From assembly GCA_945905915.1 (NCBI GenBank), contig CAMDQL010000033.1, positions 1 through 18,072 on the forward strand: a stretch of 18,072 bases of DNA, read 5' to 3'. Shown piece by piece: positions 7,464 to 15,353 of the stretch (position 1 is its first letter; each line of letters opens with the position of its first letter). Under the pieces are notes generated by a model, which saw only the letters and a program-made list of their open reading frames with translations, was not told the DNA's origin and made no database searches. Origin of the DNA: Flavobacterium psychrophilum. Its GTDB lineage: Bacteria > Bacteroidota > Bacteroidia > Flavobacteriales > Flavobacteriaceae. Position numbers and translations under genes: made by a program.

Positions 7464-7482
7464 TTACAAAAACATTGATTAC

Positions 7483-10371
7483 ATGCGATATATACTCGTT
7501 TTTTTACTTTTTTCAATTAGTTCAATCGGACAAATAAAATCTAATCTTTCGCAAGAAGTTTGGGTTGATAGTGTATATAATCAACTTTCTTTTGATGAAA
7601 AAATAGGCCAATTATTTATGGTAGCGGCTTATTCTAATAAAGATGAAGCGCATAACAAATCGATTGATAAATTAATTGAAGAGAATAAAATTGGAGGCTT
7701 AATATTTTTTCAAGGCGGTCCTGTTAGACAAGCAAAACTAACAAATCGTTATCAAGCAAAATCTAAAGTACCAATGTTCATTGGAATTGATGCAGAATGG
7801 GGGCTAAGCATGCGTTTAGATTCTACTTATCGATATCCTTGGAATATGACCCTTGGCGCCGTTCAAGATATGAAATTGATTGAAAAGGCAGGAAATCAAA
7901 TGGCAAAACAATCCAAGCGAATGGGAATTCATTTTAATTTTGCACCGGTTGTAGATATTAACACTAATCCAAAAAATCCTATAATTGGCAATCGTTCTTT
8001 TGGCGAAACAAAAGAAAATGTCACCCTAAGAGCATTGGCTTTAATGAAAGGTTTACAAGAAGAAGGCGTTTATGCAACTGCAAAACATTTTCCAGGTCAT
8101 GGTGATACTTCTACCGATTCACATCATACATTACCTATCCTTTTCTTTGACAAAAACAGATTAGATCAAGTCGAATTGTATCCATATAAAGAATTGATTA
8201 AAAATGGTTTAACAAGCATAATGGTTGCGCATTTGAATGTACCAAGTATTGAAGCGAGAGAAAATTATCCCACATCGATTTCTTATAATGTGGTTACCAA
8301 TATTCTAAAAAATGAATTACAGTTTAATGGCTTAATTTTTACTGATGCCCTTAATATGAAAGGAGCAAGTAATTTTAAAAAACCTGGGGATATTGATTTA
8401 GAAGCTTTTTTAGCCGGAAATGATGTATTGCTTTTTGCTGAAAATGTTCCGGTTGCTATTAAAAAGTTTAACGAAGCAAAAGTGGATGGACGATTAACTG
8501 AAGATCGTTTAGCCTATTCGGTAAAGAAAATTTTAGCTTATAAATACAAGGCCAATTTAAAAAACTATCAACCGATCGTTTTAGATAATTTGTATCAAGA
8601 TTTAAATGCTATTGAGTATGAAGCATTAAATTATCAGTTATATGAAAATGCCGTAACGGTTATAAAAAATGAAACCAAATCAATTCCGTTAGCACAATTA
8701 AATAAAGAAAAAATTGCTTACGTAAAATTAGGAAATGACACTTCGGATGTATTTCTAACAAAGCTTAAAAATTATGCCTCGATAACCGAAATTACTACAA
8801 AAAATTTAGATTCAGCATTAGTAGAATTACAAGATTATACAAAGGTTATTATTGGTTATCATAAATCGGATGGTGCTTGGAGAAATCATAATTTAACGTT
8901 TAGAGAATTACTTTGGATTAACCAAATTGCAAAGCAAAACGATGTTATTTTATCATTTTTCACCAAACCTTATTCGTTATTAAACATCAAAAATTTTGAG
9001 TCAATAGAATCAATAATTATTGGATATCAAAATAATGCTATTGCTCAAACGGTTGTGCCTCAAGTTATTTTTGGAGCTCTTGGTGCAAAAGGGAAATTGC
9101 CTGTTTCAATAGAAGAACATTTTAAAGTCAATGAAGGAATCGAAACACTAGCCATTGAGCGTTTAGGTTTTGAAGTACCTGAAAATGTTGGAATGAATTC
9201 TAAAATTTTAACCAAAATAGATTCGATAGCTACTTATGCGATTGATAAAAAAATGACACCTGGTTTACAAGTAGTTGTTGCTAGAAAAGGAAAAGTAATT
9301 TATCAGAAATCATTTGGAAATCATACGTATGAAGAAGGTGCAATAAAAGTTCAAAACACCGATTTGTATGATATTGCTTCATTAACAAAGATTATTGCCA
9401 CATTACCAAATGTTATGTTAGAATTTGATAAAGGAAATATAACTTTGGAAACCAAATTAAAATCGATGTTGCCTGTTTTTAGAGGTTCAAATAAAGAAGA
9501 TGCAACGGTTTTAGATATGTTAACACATCAAGCGTGTTTTCAGCCGTGGATTCCGTTTTATAAAGCTACTTTAGATAGTTTAAATCGACCAAGTGAGAAA
9601 TATTATAGAACTAGGCCCACAGTTGAATTTCAATCAAAAGTTGCTGAAGATTTATATTTAAGAAGAGACTATAACGATACCATTATTAAAGCTATATCAG
9701 ACAGTCCGTTACTTCCGAAAAAACAATACAAATACAGTGATTTTTCCTTTATTTTATTCAAAGAATATTTAGAAAAGCAAAATGAAAAATCGCTAGAATA
9801 TTTAGCAAAGAATAATTTTTACAATGAAATAGGAGCAACTTCAATTACTTATAATCCGTTGCATCAATTTGAAAAAAATGTAATCATTCCTGCCGAAAAT
9901 GATACCTATTTTAGATACCAGCCCGTGCATGGTTATGTTCATGATATGGCTGCAGCAATGCAAGGCGGAATTTCGGGTCATGCCGGATTATTTTCAAACG
10001 CTTTAGATATCGCAAAAATGATGCAAATGTACTTACAGAAAGGAAGTTATGGTGGAAAGCAATATATATCGGCAACAACCTTACAGAAATTTAATACCTG
10101 CTATTTTTGTAAAGATGGTAATAGGAGAGGTGTTGGTTTCGATAAACCACAATTAGGTGCAGAAGGACCAACATGTGGATGTGTTTCGTTAACAAGTTTT
10201 GGTCACACTGGCTTTACTGGAACCATGACTTGGGCCGATCCTGATCAAGAAATTGTGTATGTATTTTTATCCAATAGAACCTATCCCGATTCTAATGCAT
10301 CCAATAAATTATCAAAAGAGAATATCAGAGAAAATATTCAAAAAATAATTTATGAAGCAATAATTCATTAA
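7483..10371 (+). CDS. GH3 (NagZ-like) beta-N-acetylglucosaminidase fused to beta-lactamase-fold serine hydrolase
   Basis: A protein of 962 residues with two enzyme domains. Residues 1-16 are a signal peptide (ending SSIGQ). Residues about 30-360 form a glycoside hydrolase family 3 domain of the NagZ type, with the signature KHFPGHGDT (201-209), the following DSHHTLP, and nucleophile Asp288 in FTDALNMKG. A GH3 C-terminal-like region follows to about 560. Residues about 575-960 form a class C beta-lactamase/penicillin-binding-type serine hydrolase, with SxxK at Ser633-Lys636 (ASLTK), Tyr751-Ser-Asp753 in the YxN position and HTG at 908-910. NagZ-type enzymes remove N-acetylglucosamine from muropeptides, and the serine-hydrolase part could act on stem peptides or esters. 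The fusion suggests muropeptide processing outside the cytoplasm. This architecture recurs in Bacteroidota. The serine-hydrolase substrate is unknown. Confidence 0.92.
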   Translation: MRYILVFLLFSISSIGQIKSNLSQEVWVDSVYNQLSFDEKIGQLFMVAAYSNKDEAHNKSIDKLIEENKIGGLIFFQGGPVRQAKLTNRYQAKSKVPMFIGIDAEWGLSMRLDSTYRYPWNMTLGAVQDMKLIEKAGNQMAKQSKRMGIHFNFAPVVDINTNPKNPIIGNRSFGETKENVTLRALALMKGLQEEGVYATAKHFPGHGDTSTDSHHTLPILFFDKNRLDQVELYPYKELIKNGLTSIMVAHLNVPSIEARENYPTSISYNVVTNILKNELQFNGLIFTDALNMKGASNFKKPGDIDLEAFLAGNDVLLFAENVPVAIKKFNEAKVDGRLTEDRLAYSVKKILAYKYKANLKNYQPIVLDNLYQDLNAIEYEALNYQLYENAVTVIKNETKSIPLAQLNKEKIAYVKLGNDTSDVFLTKLKNYASITEITTKNLDSALVELQDYTKVIIGYHKSDGAWRNHNLTFRELLWINQIAKQNDVILSFFTKPYSLLNIKNFESIESIIIGYQNNAIAQTVVPQVIFGALGAKGKLPVSIEEHFKVNEGIETLAIERLGFEVPENVGMNSKILTKIDSIATYAIDKKMTPGLQVVVARKGKVIYQKSFGNHTYEEGAIKVQNTDLYDIASLTKIIATLPNVMLEFDKGNITLETKLKSMLPVFRGSNKEDATVLDMLTHQACFQPWIPFYKATLDSLNRPSEKYYRTRPTVEFQSKVAEDLYLRRDYNDTIIKAISDSPLLPKKQYKYSDFSFILFKEYLEKQNEKSLEYLAKNNFYNEIGATSITYNPLHQFEKNVIIPAENDTYFRYQPVHGYVHDMAAAMQGGISGHAGLFSNALDIAKMMQMYLQKGSYGGKQYISATTLQKFNTCYFCKDGNRRGVGFDKPQLGAEGPTCGCVSLTSFGHTGFTGTMTWADPDQEIVYVFLSNRTYPDSNASNKLSKENIRENIQKIIYEAIIH

Positions 10372-10372
10372 T

Positions 10373-10828
10373 ATGACTTCGAAAGCAACATCAGTAGATC
10401 AATATATCAACGAAGCTCCAGAGGATAGAAGAGCAGCCTTGCAAAAGCTAAGATCTATTATCTTAGAGAATCTTCCAGAAGGATTTCAAGAAGAAATTAG
10501 TTACGGAATGATAGGATATGTTGTTCCTCATTCTATTTACCCAAAAGGGTATAATTGTTCGCCAGAATTACCTTTGCCATTTATGTCATTCGCGAGTCAA
10601 AAAAATAGCATCAATTTTTATCACATGGGAATTTATGCAAAACCTGAATTGTATGATTGGTTTGTAGCAGAATATCCGAAACATTCTAAACAAAAATTAG
10701 ATATTGGTAAAAGTTGCTTACGAATTAAAAAGCCAGATAATATTCCCTCTGAATTAATTGGGGAATTAGCAAAAAAAATGTCGGTTGCCGAATGGATTGA
10801 AACCTACGAAAAAACTTTCAATAAATAA
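10373..10828 (+). CDS. DUF1801 (YdhG-like) domain protein
   Basis: The product has 151 residues, is soluble and lacks a signal peptide. The pattern fits the DUF1801/YdhG family: an N-terminal VDQYINEAPEDRRAALQKLR helix, then ISYGMIGYVVP, a central MSFASQKNSINFYHMGIY strand pair, and a C-terminal KSCLRIKK segment followed by a WIETY helix. The fold of this family is known, but the biochemical role is not established. Some members are linked to iron or stress without firm evidence. Its ATG is 1 base after the GH3 stop (TAATATG), so the two genes are translated from one message. Nothing suggests a direct role in peptidoglycan. Confidence 0.85.
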   Translation: MTSKATSVDQYINEAPEDRRAALQKLRSIILENLPEGFQEEISYGMIGYVVPHSIYPKGYNCSPELPLPFMSFASQKNSINFYHMGIYAKPELYDWFVAEYPKHSKQKLDIGKSCLRIKKPDNIPSELIGELAKKMSVAEWIETYEKTFNK

Positions 10829-10846
10829 ATTAACATATATTTTATT

Positions 10847-10874
10847 ATTACCCAAAATAGAAGTGGTAATTTTA
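10847..10874 (+). terminator. Weak hairpin with short T-run before bshA
   Basis: ATTACC (10847-10852) pairs with GGTAAT (10865-10870) across a 12-base loop, and TTTT follows. The six-pair stem is AT-rich and the loop large, so termination would be partial at best. It lies in the 63-base gap between the DUF1801 gene and bshA. Confidence 0.25.
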
Positions 10875-10891
10875 ATTCAAATTATAAATAA

Positions 10892-12028
10892 ATGAAAATT
10901 GCAATAGTTTGTTATCCTACATTTGGCGGAAGTGGCGTAGTTGCTACTGAACTTGGTTTAGAATTAGCTAAAAGAGGACACGAAATTCATTTCATTACTT
11001 ACAGTCAGCCAGTGCGTTTAGCCTTGTTGAACCCAAATGTGCACTATCACGAAGTGCATGTGCCAGAATATCCACTTTTTCATTATCAACCCTATGAATT
11101 AGCGCTTTCGAGCAAGTTGGTAGACATGGTTAAATTGTATAAAATTGATGTTTTACATGTGCATTATGCGATACCACATGCCTATGCAGGTTATATGGCA
11201 AAACAAATGTTAGCTGATGAAGGTATCCATATTCCAATGGTGACTACCTTGCATGGAACTGATATTACTTTAGTAGGAAATCATCCATTTTACAAACCTG
11301 CGGTGAGTTTTAGTATCAATAAATCAGATGTGGTTACTAGTGTTTCACAAAGTTTGAAAGAAGATACATATCGCCTGTTTGATATTAAAAATGAGATTTT
11401 GGTTATTCCAAATTTCATTGAACTAACCAAAGAAAATGCGATAGAGATTTCTCCCTGTCATCGTTCACTGATGGCTGCTGAAAATGAGAAAATTATAACC
11501 CATATTTCTAATTTTAGAAAAGTAAAACGCATTGAAGATGTGGTTAAGATATTTTATGAAATTCAGAAAAAAGTGCCTTCAAAATTAATGATGGTAGGCG
11601 AAGGTCCTGAAAAAGAGCAAGCAGAATATTTATGTCAAGAATTAGGTATTCAACATAAAGTGATCTTCTTTGGAAATAGCAATGAGATTGATAAAATTTT
11701 ATGTTTTTCAGATTTATTTTTACTTCCTTCTGAAACCGAAAGTTTTGGTTTAGCGGCACTAGAAGCAATGGCTTGTGGAGTACCTGTTATTTCTAGCAAT
11801 TCTGGAGGTTTGCCTGAGGTAAATAAAGAGGGTTATTCAGGTTTTTTAAGCGATGTAGGCGATGTAGAAAAAATGAGTCAAGATGCTATTTCTCTTTTAA
11901 CGAATGAGGAACTACTTAAACAATTTAAAGTTAATGCATTAGAAACCGCTAAATTATTTGATATTCAGCAAATTATGCCTTTATATGAACAAGTTTATTA
12001 TCAAGCAATTCAATCCAAAAATGATTAA
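10892..12028 (+). CDS. bshA: N-acetyl-alpha-D-glucosaminyl L-malate synthase
   Basis: A GT4-family, GT-B fold glycosyltransferase of 378 residues. It transfers N-acetylglucosamine from UDP-GlcNAc to L-malate, the first step of bacillithiol synthesis, in the cytoplasm. The N-terminal start KIAIVCYPTFGGSGVVATEL is characteristic of BshA; the GGSG loop binds the substrates. HVHYAIPHAYAGY (89-101) and LHGTDIT (120-126) follow the family pattern. The C-terminal donor-binding region has MVGEGPE (234-240) and the EX7E motif, Glu283 and Glu291, in ETESFGLAALEAMACG. The length is normal for the family (about 375-380). The later pathway genes bshB and bshC are not in this window. The gene is overlapped at its 3' end by the lipoprotein gene. 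I am confident in the identification. Confidence 0.95.
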   Translation: MKIAIVCYPTFGGSGVVATELGLELAKRGHEIHFITYSQPVRLALLNPNVHYHEVHVPEYPLFHYQPYELALSSKLVDMVKLYKIDVLHVHYAIPHAYAGYMAKQMLADEGIHIPMVTTLHGTDITLVGNHPFYKPAVSFSINKSDVVTSVSQSLKEDTYRLFDIKNEILVIPNFIELTKENAIEISPCHRSLMAAENEKIITHISNFRKVKRIEDVVKIFYEIQKKVPSKLMMVGEGPEKEQAEYLCQELGIQHKVIFFGNSNEIDKILCFSDLFLLPSETESFGLAALEAMACGVPVISSNSGGLPEVNKEGYSGFLSDVGDVEKMSQDAISLLTNEELLKQFKVNALETAKLFDIQQIMPLYEQVYYQAIQSKND

Positions 12029-12455
12029 AGCACTCTCACTACTATTTTTATTTTTCACTTCATGCATTGCTCCAAAGGTGAATGTATTACCGCCAACTTT
12101 TTCTACAATTTATAAAAATTCAAATGGCGGAAATGAAAAGTTGGGATATGTTCACGTTACTAATAATGAAGATTATATCAAATTAATCGAATCTTTGAAA
12201 ATTGACGAATCTGAATTTAATAAATTAGTTACTGTCAATTTTAAAGAAAATGATATTATCATCCTGTATCAAGGACAAAAAAACACTGGAGGTTATTCAA
12301 TAGATGTTGTGTCAATACATTGGGAAAAAGATATTTTATGGGTTAAAAAAAATGAAACTATTCCTGAGGCTGGAAAACCAGTTACAATGGCAATAACAAA
12401 TCCGTATTGTATTACAATAATTCCAAAGGCAAAAAGTATAATCATTGAAGAATAA
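12021..12455 (+). CDS. PrcB-like domain lipoprotein
   Basis: Starting at the ATG at 12021 gives 144 residues with a lipoprotein signal (IKALSLLFLFFTSC). The lipobox Cys is residue 15, so the protein should be lipid-anchored. An upstream in-frame ATG at 11958 is rejected because it would put 21 residues before this clear signal and overlap bshA further. From about residue 70 the sequence (VTVNFKENDIIILYQGQKNTGGYSI) resembles the PrcB C-terminal domain, with its typical GxxxTGGY element and a closing strand pair. PrcB was described as a protease-complex subunit in Treponema; what this protein does here is unknown. The start overlaps the last 8 bases of bshA, so the two are translationally coupled. 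It ends at a strong shared terminator. Confidence 0.82.
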   Translation: MIKALSLLFLFFTSCIAPKVNVLPPTFSTIYKNSNGGNEKLGYVHVTNNEDYIKLIESLKIDESEFNKLVTVNFKENDIIILYQGQKNTGGYSIDVVSIHWEKDILWVKKNETIPEAGKPVTMAITNPYCITIIPKAKSIIIEE

Positions 12456-12485
12456 AAAAAGGCTCCTGTTAGGGAGCCTTTTTTT
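12454..12485. terminator. Bidirectional terminator between convergent genes
   Basis: GGCTCC (12461-12466) pairs with GGAGCC (12473-12478) across a 6-base loop. The stem is extended by seven A-T pairs (12454-12460 with 12479-12485). The A-run and T-run flank the GC core on both sides, so it works in both directions: for the bshA-lipoprotein transcript on the plus strand and the outer-membrane protein gene on the minus strand. It begins at the stop codon of the lipoprotein gene. Confidence 0.93.
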
Positions 12486-12494
12486 ACAAATTAA

Positions 12495-12986
12495 TTAATC
12501 AAATTTATAGCGAACGCCTAATGCTAAATCGGGTCCAAAATTATTTTCTCTGTAATCATTTGAGTTTAAATAAATTTCAGGTCTTATGTCTAGTGATAAT
12601 TGCAATGGAAAATCAAAATTATATTCGATTCCTAAATCTCCTGCAATAAATAAGATGGTACCACTATCACTTTGTCCATTTGTTGAATAGCTCCAACTTC
12701 CTAGTCCGCCACCAGCTCCGGCATACCAATTCAAACCTTTATCAATGTTCCATACCCATTGGTATAAACCTGCTAATTTGATGGCATCGACTTCGTTACT
12801 ATTTCTCCAACCCAAATCTAACTCTAAACGATTATTTGCGCTTAAACCTCTTTGATACGAAATCTCAGCTCCAAATCCATCATTATCTCCTATACGTAAA
12901 CCCAATGTGTTTTTTGAAATGTCTTGAGCTTGTGTGCTTAATGCTATTCCGAATAACATTGCAGCAGTTAAAATTACTTTTTTCAT
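12495..12986 (-). CDS. Small outer-membrane beta-barrel protein
   Basis: The product has 163 residues with a typical signal peptide (MKKVILTAAMLFGIALSTQAQ, 1-21), so it should be exported. The mature part is a series of alternating amphipathic strands: LGLRIG, GFGAEISYQRG, RLELDLGWR, AIKLAGLYQWVW, LNWYAGAGGGLGSW, LFIAGDLGIEYNF, LQLSLDIRPEIYL and DLALGVRYKF. This pattern fits an eight-stranded outer-membrane barrel of the OmpA/OmpX-like class. It ends YKFD, with Phe one residue from the end, close to the usual C-terminal aromatic rule for barrel insertion. The specific role is unknown. It converges on the lipoprotein gene and is divergent from aroC, with a 145-base gap between the two starts. 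Confidence 0.85.
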   Translation of the reverse strand: MKKVILTAAMLFGIALSTQAQDISKNTLGLRIGDNDGFGAEISYQRGLSANNRLELDLGWRNSNEVDAIKLAGLYQWVWNIDKGLNWYAGAGGGLGSWSYSTNGQSDSGTILFIAGDLGIEYNFDFPLQLSLDIRPEIYLNSNDYRENNFGPDLALGVRYKFD

Positions 12987-13101
12987 ATTAATTTATTTTT
13001 ATAAATTTAATTATTTAATTTCAAAAAATATGCCAATAGTTTTATATAATTCATAGTTTTTATTTAATTTTCATTGCAGCTCCTTATTTATATAAATATA
13101 G

Positions 13102-13109
13102 TAACTTTG
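13102..13109 (+). promoter_or_regulatory. Candidate -7 element for aroC (TAACTTTG)
   Basis: TAACTTTG matches TAnnTTTG exactly and lies 22 bases before the aroC start. The nearest upstream TTG (13074-13076) is 25 bases away, slightly longer than the usual 17-23. The identical octamer is used upstream of mutS2. Confidence 0.6.
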
Positions 13110-13131
13110 TAATATCACTTAAAGTCAAATT

Positions 13132-14196
13132 ATGGCAGGAAATACTTTTGGTAAACTATTGAAGTTGACCACTTTTGGAGAATCACATGGAATAGCTATT
13201 GGCGGTATAATTGAAGGATGTCCGGCAGGAATAACTTTAGATTTTGAAAGAATAGCTCTAGAAATGGCTCGAAGAAAGCCAGGACAATCCAAAATTGTAT
13301 CCCAAAGAAAAGAAGCTGATGAAGTTAAATTTTTATCAGGTATTTTTGAAGGTAAAACTACTGGAACGCCTATAGGTTTTATAATTCCGAATGAAAATCA
13401 TAAGACAGAAGATTATTCGCATCTTAAAGATAGTTTTCGTCCAAGTCATGCAGATTATGTCTATGAGAAAAAATACGGAATTCATGATTATAGAGGAGGA
13501 GGAAGGAGTTCGGCAAGAGAAACTGCGTGTAGGGTTGTTGGTGGAGCTGTTGCTAAGCAAATAATTTCTAATATCAAAATTAATGCTTTTGTATCATCTG
13601 TTGGTGATGTTTTTATCGATAAACCTTATCAAGATTTAGATTTTTCATTAATTGAAAGTAATGTTGTTCGTTGTCCAGATAGTGAAACAGCAGCAAAAAT
13701 GGAGCAATTAATTACTCAAGTAAAAAAAGAAGGAGATACAATAGGAGGAATCATAACTTGTGTCATTCAAAATGTACCCATTGGCTTAGGAGAACCTGTA
13801 TTTGATAAATTGCATGCTGAATTAGGAAAAGCGATGTTATCTATTAATGCCGTAAAAGGATATGAATTTGGAAGCGGATTTTGTGGTGCAACGATGAAAG
13901 GAAGTCAGCATAATGACTTATATAATGAAGACGGCACCACTAAAACGAATTTATCTGGAGGAATACAAGGCGGAATTTCAAACGGAATGGATATTTATTT
14001 GAGGGTAGCCTTTAAGCCAGTTGCTACATTGTTACAAAAACAAGATGTTTTAACCAATAATGGTGAAATTATTGAACAACGAGGCAAAGGCCGACATGAT
14101 CCTTGTGTGGTTCCTAGAGCTGTACCCATAGTTGAAGCAATGGCAGCTTTAGTAATTGCTGATTATTTTTTGATAGATAAAATCACAAAAAATTAA
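13132..14196 (+). CDS. aroC: Chorismate synthase
   Basis: The last enzyme of the shikimate pathway. It converts 5-enolpyruvylshikimate-3-phosphate to chorismate in the cytoplasm, using reduced FMN, and so feeds synthesis of aromatic amino acids, folate and quinones. The protein has 354 residues, normal length. All three family signatures are present: GESHG (16-20), [19 protein letters not shown] from residue 121, and [20 protein letters not shown] from residue 317. RPSHADY (103-109) is also conserved. The start ATG ([16 protein letters not shown]) is the family start and lies 22 bases after a good -7 element, so it probably has its own promoter. No other aromatic-pathway gene is nearby, as usual for Bacteroidota. 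Confidence 0.98.
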   Translation: MAGNTFGKLLKLTTFGESHGIAIGGIIEGCPAGITLDFERIALEMARRKPGQSKIVSQRKEADEVKFLSGIFEGKTTGTPIGFIIPNENHKTEDYSHLKDSFRPSHADYVYEKKYGIHDYRGGGRSSARETACRVVGGAVAKQIISNIKINAFVSSVGDVFIDKPYQDLDFSLIESNVVRCPDSETAAKMEQLITQVKKEGDTIGGIITCVIQNVPIGLGEPVFDKLHAELGKAMLSINAVKGYEFGSGFCGATMKGSQHNDLYNEDGTTKTNLSGGIQGGISNGMDIYLRVAFKPVATLLQKQDVLTNNGEIIEQRGKGRHDPCVVPRAVPIVEAMAALVIADYFLIDKITKN

Positions 14197-14218
14197 TTTT
14201 TTTTACAAATTTTTTTTA

Positions 14219-14226
14219 CATCTTTG
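14219..14226 (+). promoter_or_regulatory. Near-consensus -7 element (CATCTTTG) before the T9SS cargo gene
   Basis: CATCTTTG differs from TAnnTTTG by one base and lies 22 bases before the start, the same distance as for aroC. A T-rich tract (14196-14217) precedes it. No TTG -33 element is visible. Weak on its own. Confidence 0.35.
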
Positions 14227-14248
14227 TATAAACTTTAAATTTTTTATT

Positions 14249-15163
14249 ATGAAAAAAACTTTACTTAATTTAATTTCTTTAATCTCTTTAACTGCTTTTT
14301 CTCAGGTAAACGTTTCTTTTGAAACTACTGAGGGTTATTCTTTAACAGCTATTAATACTCAAGGTCCTGTTGGTAACACATGGGGTTTGTTAAATTCTAC
14401 TGCTACTAATACTATGAATAGCACCTTAGCGAATGTAGCGAACAATAGAGCTATTACTGGAACTAACTCTCTACGATTTACAAGTAATGCTGGTAACTGG
14501 AGTTATTATGCAGGTGTTTTGTCACCATTTTATTCAGGTTACGATAATGCTTTTATTGTCAGACATAGATTTTACCCTGAATCTAATGCTGATTCTGACT
14601 ATCTTTTTCAAATTTTTGATTTTGATGGAACTAGTTTAGTATCTGTAGCAGATCTTAGATTTGACTACCAAGGTACAATTGATTTTAACGATGGTACTAC
14701 TTTAAGCACAAATGTTGGTACATATACTGCAAATCAATGGTATGATGTTGTAATTGAAAGAACTGCAACTTTAATCATTTTAAGAGTAAATGGCACACAA
14801 CTTGCATCTTATCCTGTGTTTGGTGCGGGAACCTCTGCTAAATATGTTGGAATTAGATTTGATAATTATGGCTCTGGGTTTAGTGTAGATGATTTAGTAA
14901 TTGAATTACCTGCATCATCAGAATCTTTTAATTCAAACTTATTCTCAATTTATCCAAACCCAACATCTTCAATCTTAAACATTTCAAATCCTAATAATGT
15001 TGAAATTAAAAATATCTCAGTTGTTGACATTAATGGTAGAATAGTAAAAAAACAATCGGATTCTTTATCTCAAATAAATGTTTCTGATTTGAATGCTGGA
15101 GTTTACTTTGTAACTATTGAAACTGCAGAAGGAAAAACAACTAAGAAATTTATCAAACAATAA
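14249..15163 (+). CDS. Type IX secretion cargo protein with LamG-like domain
   Basis: The product has 304 residues. A signal peptide (1-19, ending TAFSQ) sends it to the periplasm, and a C-terminal sorting domain (about 231-304) should pass it through the type IX secretion system to the cell surface or medium. That domain is recognised by SIYPNPTSSILNI, then VVDINGRIVKK, VSDLNAGVYFV and the basic end TTKKFIKQ. The middle (about 20-220) is rich in beta strands and resembles a concanavalin/LamG-type jelly roll: SFETTEGYSL, TNSLRFTS, then NQWYDVVIERTATLIILRVN and FSVDDLVIE. Such domains often bind sugars or proteins; no catalytic residues are evident, so a binding or adhesive role is inferred. 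It follows aroC by 52 bases with its own weak -7 element and ends at a terminator. Confidence 0.88.
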   Translation: MKKTLLNLISLISLTAFSQVNVSFETTEGYSLTAINTQGPVGNTWGLLNSTATNTMNSTLANVANNRAITGTNSLRFTSNAGNWSYYAGVLSPFYSGYDNAFIVRHRFYPESNADSDYLFQIFDFDGTSLVSVADLRFDYQGTIDFNDGTTLSTNVGTYTANQWYDVVIERTATLIILRVNGTQLASYPVFGAGTSAKYVGIRFDNYGSGFSVDDLVIELPASSESFNSNLFSIYPNPTSSILNISNPNNVEIKNISVVDINGRIVKKQSDSLSQINVSDLNAGVYFVTIETAEGKTTKKFIKQ

Positions 15164-15187
15164 TTTCTTTTTATAATAACAATTTTT

Positions 15188-15222
15188 AAAAACGACTAGC
15201 TAATTACTGGTCGTTTTTTTTT
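15188..15222 (+). terminator. Hairpin terminator after the T9SS cargo gene
   Basis: AAAAACGACTAG (15188-15199) pairs with CTGGTCGTTTTT (15207-15218) with one G-U wobble and a 7-base loop, and further T residues follow. It lies 25 bases after the stop. The flanking A-run also makes a T-run on the minus strand, so it may act in both directions. Confidence 0.88.
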
Positions 15223-15318
15223 ACTTCCCATCATCAATAGAACAGCTGCAACTAATCCAATAATGACTGTGGTAAGCCTATTTGATCGTATTTTTTTTTG
15301 TTCAACTGAAAACCTAGT
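15196..15318 (-). other. Open reading stretch lacking a start; membrane-type peptide, possible gene remnant
   Basis: In the 190-base gap between the T9SS gene and the DCC gene, the minus strand is open for 40 codons between a TAA and a TAG. It reads FSVEQKKIRSNR, then a clean hydrophobic segment LTTVIIGLVAAVLLMMG, then SKKKRPVIS. Basic residues on both sides of a 17-residue hydrophobic core look like a single-span membrane protein and not random sequence. No ATG, GTG or TTG lies ahead of the hydrophobic part. An ATG at 15340 opens in another frame and stops after eight codons. It may be the end of a small membrane protein whose start was lost by a frameshift, or chance. The rest of the gap holds only the terminator. 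Confidence 0.25.
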
Positions 15319-15353
15319 TTAATTTTACTAATAGAAACATGATAATTATTATG

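Noticed and set aside
11544..11768. Minus-strand open frame inside bshA
   Set aside because: It is antisense to the conserved donor-binding domain of BshA and has no features of a real protein.
13022..13030. Possible -7 element for the outer-membrane protein gene (TATTTTTTG on the minus strand)
   Set aside because: It has one extra base between TA and TTTG and no TTG at the right distance, so it does not meet the consensus.
15338..15353. Palindrome-like CATGATAATTATTATG after the DCC gene as a terminator
   Set aside because: The pairing is imperfect, there is no loop and no T-run on the minus strand.
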